Shown here in pieces: positions 6,363 to 10,300 of a DNA stretch of 10,300 bases. How positions within the stretch are numbered: position 1 is the first letter of the stretch; each line of letters opens with the position of its first letter. Origin of the DNA: Humitalea sp038249305 (GTDB taxonomy: Bacteria > Pseudomonadota > Alphaproteobacteria > Acetobacterales > Acetobacteraceae); contig JBBRWI010000142.1 in NCBI GenBank assembly GCA_038249305.1, forward strand, positions 1-10,300, written 5' to 3'. Below the pieces are notes generated by a model. That model saw nothing but the letters and a program-made list of their open reading frames with translations. It made no database searches and had not been told where the DNA came from. Made by a program: the position numbers and the translations under genes.

Positions 6363-6377
6363 GGACAAAGCGCGAAC
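6363..6377. promoter_or_regulatory. Candidate LexA (SOS) box upstream of mmcB
   Basis: The sequence GGAC-AAAGCGC-GAAC differs by one base from GAAC-N7-GAAC, the reverse complement of the alphaproteobacterial LexA box GTTC-N7-GTTC. It ends 7 bp before the mmcB ATG, where a bound repressor would block initiation. In Caulobacter the mmcB homologue is SOS-regulated, which makes the match meaningful. A single mismatched half-site in a short motif can still arise by chance. Confidence 0.4.
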
Positions 6378-6384
6378 ATGGGGG

Positions 6385-6852
6385 ATGTCCCTGCCGATCC
6401 CCGAACGCACCGCCCGCATCACCCGCAGCGCGCTGCGCCTATGCCTGGATCTGGGCTGGGCGCCGATCGCCGAGGTGCCGCTGCCGACCGGCCGCCGGCT
6501 GGACGTGCTGGCCCTGCGCCCGGACGGCGGTTTTTCCGCGATCGAGGTGAAATCCTGCGCCCGCGATTTCCAGTCCGACGGCAAATGGGGCGAATACCGC
6601 GACTGGTGCGACCGGCTGTATTTTGCTGTCGATCCGGATTTTCCGCGCGATCTGCTGCCCGAGGACACCGGGCTGATCCTGGCCGATGCCTTCGCCGCCG
6701 CCCTGCTGCGGGAGGCACCGTCCCATCCGCTGGCCCCGGCGCGGCGCAAATCCGTGCTGCACCGCTTTGCCGCCCTGGCCGCGACGCGGCTGGTCGCGGT
6801 GCAGGACCCGGGCGCGCGGCCCGCGGCCTGGGCCGCGCTGCGGTCGGAGTGA
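6385..6852 (+). CDS. mmcB: MmcB-family DNA repair protein, putative PD-(D/E)XK endonuclease
   Basis: The 155-residue protein matches the MmcB family, small alphaproteobacterial nuclease-fold proteins linked in Caulobacter to mitomycin C resistance and the SOS response. The PD-(D/E)XK core is visible: Glu30 in AEVPLPTGRRLD, Asp40, and Glu54-Val-Lys56 in IEVKSC, followed by DFQSDGKWGEYRDWCDRLYFAV (61-82), the most family-specific block. Predicted role: processing damaged DNA in the cytoplasm; the exact substrate is unknown. I chose ATG 6385, which starts MSLPIPERTARI and gives the normal family length. The frame is open further upstream, but that would translate repeat copy B and looks spurious. 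A candidate LexA box lies immediately upstream. The gene ends in TGA directly abutting the stop of the convergent dgt gene. Confidence 0.88.
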   Translation: MSLPIPERTARITRSALRLCLDLGWAPIAEVPLPTGRRLDVLALRPDGGFSAIEVKSCARDFQSDGKWGEYRDWCDRLYFAVDPDFPRDLLPEDTGLILADAFAAALLREAPSHPLAPARRKSVLHRFAALAATRLVAVQDPGARPAAWAALRSE

Positions 6853-8187
6853 TCAGTGCGACACGTCCAGCCCGCGCAGCCGCGCCGCCAGCCAGGCGGC
6901 GTAGTTGTCGGTCATGCCGGCGACGAAATCGACCGCGCAGCGCAGGGTCTCGCTGGCCGAGAACCCCGGCCTGGGGGTGTAGTCGCCCATCATCGCCAGC
7001 GCCTGGCGGGTCCGCAGGGCACAGACCGCCTCCTCGCCGCCACGCCGGATCATCTCCAGGCAGGCGGGCACAAAGACCTCCAGCGCCTTGCCCAGCACAT
7101 CGCCGGCGCCGATCTCGAACTCCGCCTTGCGGGCGTTGACATAGACGCGGTTGCGGTTGGTCGCGCGGATGGCGTCGAACAGCGCCAGGCGTTCGGCATG
7201 TTCGGGTGGCGCCAGGGCCATCAGGTCGCGGCCCGGCGCGGGGCCGTGCATGATGGCATCGGCATGCGCCAGGAAGGCCGCCTGGGCCGCCTCGATCATT
7301 CGCCCGATCGCGCGGCTGCGCAGCCAGGCAATGCGCTGGGCGTCGCTGTCCTCCCGCGCCAGCGACGCCGCATCAAGCCCGGCCAGGGGCGCCACCAGAT
7401 CGGCATAGTCGCGGTAGTGCAGGATGCCGATTTCCACGGCATCCTCGAGGTCGGCCAGGCTGTAGGCGATGTCGTCGGCGGCCTCCATCAGCCAGACCGC
7501 CGGGTGGCGCCCATCGCGCAGGCCGCAGGCGAGGGCGACCTCGGCGAAGACATCGGCCTCGGTCGCGAAGAACCCGAATTTCTGGCCGGGCATGCCGCCG
7601 CGCGCGGCGCGCGGGTCGGCCGGCGCCCAGGGATATTTCAGGAACGCCCCGAGGCTGGCGAGCGTCAGTCGCAAGCCGCCGCGCTCGCGATAGCCATCGG
7701 CGCGGGTCAGCACCCGGAACCCCTGCGCGTTACCGTCGAAGAAACGCAGGTCGCCGTCCAGCCCAAGGTCTGCATGGCGATCCAGCCAAGCCGCCATCCA
7801 GGCCGCGATCACCGCCTCACCGGCATGGCCAAAGGGCGGGTTGCCGATGTCGTGGCCGAGGCAGACCGCCTGCACCAGATACCCCAGGTCATCCGCCGTG
7901 CGCCCCGCCGCCCCCAATTCGGCGGTCAGCGCGCCGCCGACAGCGTAGCCGAGCGAGCGGCCGACCGAGGCGACCTCCAGCGTATGCACCAGCCGGTTGC
8001 GGACATGCGCGTTGAACGGCAGCGGATGCACCTGGGTCTTTTGCTGCAAGCGGCGGAACGGGCGGCTGAAGGCGATGCGGTCCTGGTCGATCTGCCAGGG
8101 GTTGCGGTTGGGCCGGGGCCGCGACTCGGCCTCGCCCAGGCGCCGCGCCTCGAACAGCGGGCCCCAGGTCCTGTTTCCGGCGGTCAC
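6853..8187 (-). CDS. dgt: Deoxyguanosinetriphosphate triphosphohydrolase-like HD protein (dGTPase)
   Basis: The 444-residue protein belongs to the dGTPase family, which hydrolyses dGTP or other dNTPs to nucleoside and triphosphate and so tunes the dNTP pool. Landmarks: the N-terminal DQDRIAFSRPFRRLQQKTQV block (34-53); metal ligand His68 in RLVHTLEV; the HD pair His112-Asp113 in GHDIGNPPFGHAGE; and the later aspartate at 238-239 in MEAADDIAYSLADLEDA. The C-terminal part has the NRVYVNARKAEFEIG segment (346-360). Translation starts at GTG 8187, just 4 bp after the hldE stop, so the pair is likely co-transcribed. The stop TGA (read from 6855-6853) abuts the mmcB stop. Length and motifs are complete. 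The family also includes SAMHD1-like enzymes with broader substrates, so specificity for dGTP is inferred. Confidence 0.94.
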   Translation of the reverse strand: MTAGNRTWGPLFEARRLGEAESRPRPNRNPWQIDQDRIAFSRPFRRLQQKTQVHPLPFNAHVRNRLVHTLEVASVGRSLGYAVGGALTAELGAAGRTADDLGYLVQAVCLGHDIGNPPFGHAGEAVIAAWMAAWLDRHADLGLDGDLRFFDGNAQGFRVLTRADGYRERGGLRLTLASLGAFLKYPWAPADPRAARGGMPGQKFGFFATEADVFAEVALACGLRDGRHPAVWLMEAADDIAYSLADLEDAVEIGILHYRDYADLVAPLAGLDAASLAREDSDAQRIAWLRSRAIGRMIEAAQAAFLAHADAIMHGPAPGRDLMALAPPEHAERLALFDAIRATNRNRVYVNARKAEFEIGAGDVLGKALEVFVPACLEMIRRGGEEAVCALRTRQALAMMGDYTPRPGFSASETLRCAVDFVAGMTDNYAAWLAARLRGLDVSH

Positions 8188-8191
8188 GGGG

Positions 8192-9703
8192 TCAACCGCG
8201 AATCCGCGCCACGGTGGCCGTGGTGGAATTGCCGGGCTTGAGTTCCGCCAAGCGCACCACGCCCCCCCATTCGGTCACGAGCTCGCCGCCGACGACCTCC
8301 GACACCGCGTAATCGGCGCCCTTGACCAGCACATCCGGCCGGATCGCCTTGAGCAGTTCCAGCGGCGTGTCCTCGGTGAACAGCGCCACCGCATCGACCG
8401 TGGCGAGGCTGGCGAGCACCGCCGCGCGCGCGGCTTCCCCCTGCACGGGCCGGGTCGGGCCTTTCAGCCGGCGCACGCTCTCATCGCCGTTCAGCCCGAC
8501 GACCAGGCGGTCGCACCAGGATCGCGCCTGTTCCAGCAGATGGACGTGGCCCGGATGCAGCAGGTCGAAGCAGCCATTGGTGAAGCCGACCCGCCAGCCG
8601 CGCTGGCGCCAGCGCTCGGCCATTTCGGCGACGCCGCCGCGCGACATGATCTTTCGCAACGCGCCACGTTCGTCGCTCAGTGCCTCCAGCAGGTCCTCCT
8701 CGGACGCGACGGCGGTGCCGACCTTGCCGACCACGATACCGGCGGCGATGTTGGCCAGGCGCGCGGCGGTCGGCAGGTCGCGCCCGGCAGCGATCGCCGC
8801 GGCCAGCATGGCGACCACGGTGTCGCCGGCGCCCGAGACGTCGTGCACGTCCGCAGCCTCGGCCGGGAAATGCCAGACCGTGTCGCGGTCGAGCAGGGTC
8901 AGCCCATCCTCGCTGCGCGTCACCAGCACGGCGGCAAAGCCGTGCCGCGCCTGCAGCGCGCGGGCTGCGGCGACGACCTCGGCCTCGGTGGAGACGGGCA
9001 TCCCGGTCGCCGCGGCCAGTTCGCCCCGGTTGGGGGTGACGATGTCGGCGCCGGCGTAGCGGGCATAGTCATCGCCCTTGGGGTCCACGATCACCCGCCG
9101 GCCGGCGATGTGGCTGGCCGCGATCAGCCGGGTCGCGGTATCGCCGGCCAGGACGCCCTTGGCGTAGTCCGACAGCACCATCACGGTGCAGGCGGCCACG
9201 GTATCGGCGGCGATCTTCACCAGGCGGTCGGCGAGGCGCGGGTGCACCGGGCGCGCGACCTCATGATCGGCGCGCAGCATCTGCTGGCCCTGGGCGATGA
9301 AGCGGGTCTTGGTCGTCGTGGCGCGGCCGCCCTGCACCAGCAGCCAGGGCTCCACGCCGGGCTGGCCGCCGATCAGACCGGTCAAGTCGCTGCCGGCCAC
9401 ATCGTCGCCGACCACGCTGATGAAGGCGACGGCCGCCCCGACCGCGGTCAGGTTGCGCACCACATTGCCCGCGCCGCCGGGCATCGCCAGTTCCCGCTCG
9501 ACCGTCAGGATCGGGACCGGGGCCTCGGGCGAGATGCGGTTGACCGTGCCATAGACGTAGCGGTCGAGCATCGCATCGCCGACCACCAGGACGCTGGCGC
9601 GCTTCAGCCCCCGCACCGCCTCGGCCAAAGCAGCGTTCGTCGGGGCGGCGGCACCCGGGATGCCGGGGGTGGGCGCGGGGGCGGCGTCGTTCTGCACATC
9701 CAT
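8192..9703 (-). CDS. hldE: Bifunctional heptose-7-phosphate kinase / heptose 1-phosphate adenylyltransferase
   Basis: The 503-residue cytoplasmic enzyme makes ADP-D-glycero-beta-D-manno-heptose, the precursor of LPS inner-core heptose. The first domain (about 30-340) is a PfkB/ribokinase-type kinase: VVGDAMLDRYVYGTVNRISP (40-59), MPGGAGNVVRNL (74-85), and the catalytic GAGD at 291-294. The second domain (about 370-503) is a nucleotidyltransferase with GFTNGCFDLLHPGHVHLL (373-390), including the HxGH signature at 383-386, and KGADY at 461-465. The fused two-domain form is standard in many Proteobacteria. I chose ATG 9703; a GTG at 9748 would add 15 residues without family support. Residues 5-22 are an Ala/Pro-rich linker of no recognised function. 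The stop is 4 bp before the dgt start. It diverges from the unrecognised gene at 9866, leaving 162 bp for promoters. Confidence 0.97.
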   Translation of the reverse strand: MDVQNDAAPAPTPGIPGAAAPTNAALAEAVRGLKRASVLVVGDAMLDRYVYGTVNRISPEAPVPILTVERELAMPGGAGNVVRNLTAVGAAVAFISVVGDDVAGSDLTGLIGGQPGVEPWLLVQGGRATTTKTRFIAQGQQMLRADHEVARPVHPRLADRLVKIAADTVAACTVMVLSDYAKGVLAGDTATRLIAASHIAGRRVIVDPKGDDYARYAGADIVTPNRGELAAATGMPVSTEAEVVAAARALQARHGFAAVLVTRSEDGLTLLDRDTVWHFPAEAADVHDVSGAGDTVVAMLAAAIAAGRDLPTAARLANIAAGIVVGKVGTAVASEEDLLEALSDERGALRKIMSRGGVAEMAERWRQRGWRVGFTNGCFDLLHPGHVHLLEQARSWCDRLVVGLNGDESVRRLKGPTRPVQGEAARAAVLASLATVDAVALFTEDTPLELLKAIRPDVLVKGADYAVSEVVGGELVTEWGGVVRLAELKPGNSTTATVARIRG

Positions 9704-9851
9704 ACAAGGCGCGTAACCCCAAGCGGGTTGCCGGCGCAAGGCGCGCACGTTGGGGAAACCTTCATAATCAACCTGCCACCCTGCAATTGCGCCAAGGCAC
9801 AGCGCCTGGTCCGGCCACGCCGCCGACCCGGCGCCAAGCCGGCCATCATCC

Positions 9852-9860
9852 GGGAAGGAA
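9852..9860 (+). promoter_or_regulatory. Ribosome binding site of the right-end gene
   Basis: GGGAAGGAA contains AAGGA ending 6 nt before ATG 9866. It supports this start and the reality of the plus-strand gene at the edge of the window. Confidence 0.6.
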
Positions 9861-9865
9861 TCCCC

Positions 9866-10300
9866 ATGCTGCTGTCCGGCCTCGGCACAGAATCAACGCA
9901 AGGCCCAGGGCCACTCGGCACTTTTACGGCGGGCGCGATGCCACCGCCGGATGATCGCGCGTCGGCCTCGGTCGCGCCACCACCACGCCTGCGCGCCCTG
10001 TTGGCCGCCGCCGGCCTGGGCTGCGACGCCGTGCTGATGCTGCACCCCGCCGACGCCACCGCGCCAGCCGCCCGGCTGGTGACGGCCCTGGCGCAGGCCC
10101 ATGCCGCCACCCATGACGGCCATGCCCTGGTCGGCCACGTGGGCGTGGTCCTGGCCCTGGCGCCGGCGTCGGCCCTGGCCGGGCTGGCCGCGGACGTGCG
10201 CCACCTGCAGGCCGATATCGACGTCCGGCTGTTCCGCCTGCCGGCCGACGCGACCGCGCTGCTGCAGGCGGCCGGCCGCTTCTTCACCCCGCCCTCGGTC
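9866..10300 (+). CDS. Unrecognised protein, 5' part only (runs off the window)
   Basis: The frame is open for 145 codons from ATG 9866 to the last base, with no stop. A good Shine-Dalgarno precedes it. From about codon 40 onward almost every codon ends in G or C, matching neighbouring real genes; the first 25 or so codons have more A/T-ending codons and read as a disordered Gly/Pro/Thr leader, so Met25 is a possible alternative start. From residue 41 the protein alternates Ala/Leu-rich helices and short strands: CDAVLMLH at 53-60, HVGVVLALAP at 91-100 and DVRLFRLP at 119-126. This suggests an alpha/beta domain with no catalytic motif I recognise. There is no clear signal peptide or membrane segment. 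It is divergent from hldE. I do not assign a function. Confidence 0.6.
   Translation, partial: MLLSGLGTESTQGPGPLGTFTAGAMPPPDDRASASVAPPPRLRALLAAAGLGCDAVLMLHPADATAPAARLVTALAQAHAATHDGHALVGHVGVVLALAPASALAGLAADVRHLQADIDVRLFRLPADATALLQAAGRFFTPPSV

Noticed and set aside
6265..6384. Upstream extension of mmcB by 40 codons to an ATG at 6265.
   Set aside because: The extension would translate repeat copy B and lacks family similarity; ATG 6385 gives the usual MmcB N-terminus.
5793..7139. A 448-codon plus-strand frame running from the UPF0260 gene through the repeat and mmcB into dgt.
   Set aside because: It crosses three supported genes and an intergenic repeat in the wrong frame; its peptide is Arg/Pro/Ala-rich with no motif.
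6856..8241. A 461-codon plus-strand frame opposite dgt.
   Set aside because: It is antisense to a complete dGTPase with intact HD residues, and its peptide has only low-complexity Gly/Arg/Gln content.
9740..9775. CATAAT at 9763-9768 as a -10 box for the right-end gene.
   Set aside because: No reasonable -35 element lies 16-18 bp upstream, and a single hexamer match is not enough to call a promoter.
9604..10287. A 227-codon minus-strand frame over the hldE 5' end and the right-edge gene.
   Set aside because: It overlaps the start of hldE in another frame. The plus-strand frame at 9866 has the better Shine-Dalgarno and third-position G/C pattern.

Overview
This window reads as core chromosome of a high-GC alphaproteobacterium, most likely Rhodospirillales/Acetobacteraceae. 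The support is the strong G/C third-position bias in every gene, a ribF–ileS–lspA–DUF3035 order, an MmcB-type nuclease, a UPF0260 protein, and HldE for LPS heptose. The taxonomic call is inference. I see no phage, IS transposase, CRISPR array, rRNA or tRNA.

Layout, left to right. Positions 1-244 (+): the tail of ribF, coupled by a GTGA overlap to a 54-codon membrane mini-ORF that resembles the first transmembrane region of CorA/ZntB transporters. Positions 430-3737 (+): ileS and lspA, also joined by a GTGA overlap. Positions 3735-3839: a 105-bp double-hairpin repeat whose first bases are the lspA stop codon. Positions 3893-4459 (+): a DUF3035 lipoprotein. Positions 4472-6212 (-): a three-gene operon (UPF0260 protein, then a DapA/NanA-family aldolase, then a small cupin) joined by two ATGA overlaps. 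Positions 6222-6326: a second copy of the 105-bp repeat, inverted, with 100 of 105 positions identical. Positions 6385-6852 (+): an MmcB-family PD-(D/E)XK protein with a near-match LexA box just upstream. Positions 6853-9703 (-): hldE followed by dgt, 4 bp apart. Positions 9866-10300 (+): the start of an unrecognised gene that runs off the window.

How the genes fit together: ribF, ileS and lspA are housekeeping genes for flavin cofactors, isoleucyl-tRNA and lipoprotein maturation. The DUF3035 lipoprotein next to lspA is itself a predicted substrate of the lipoprotein pathway. mmcB and dgt meet tail to tail with abutting stop codons, and both concern DNA or dNTP metabolism. The UPF0260/aldolase/cupin operon looks like a small metabolic module of unknown substrate.

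The most unusual content is the pair of inverted 105-bp double-hairpin elements, which have TA-GAGCA ends and take up most of two intergenic regions. The CorA-like mini-ORF, the putative SOS box of mmcB and the unrecognised right-end gene come next. I see no convincing new multi-gene defence or mobile system here.
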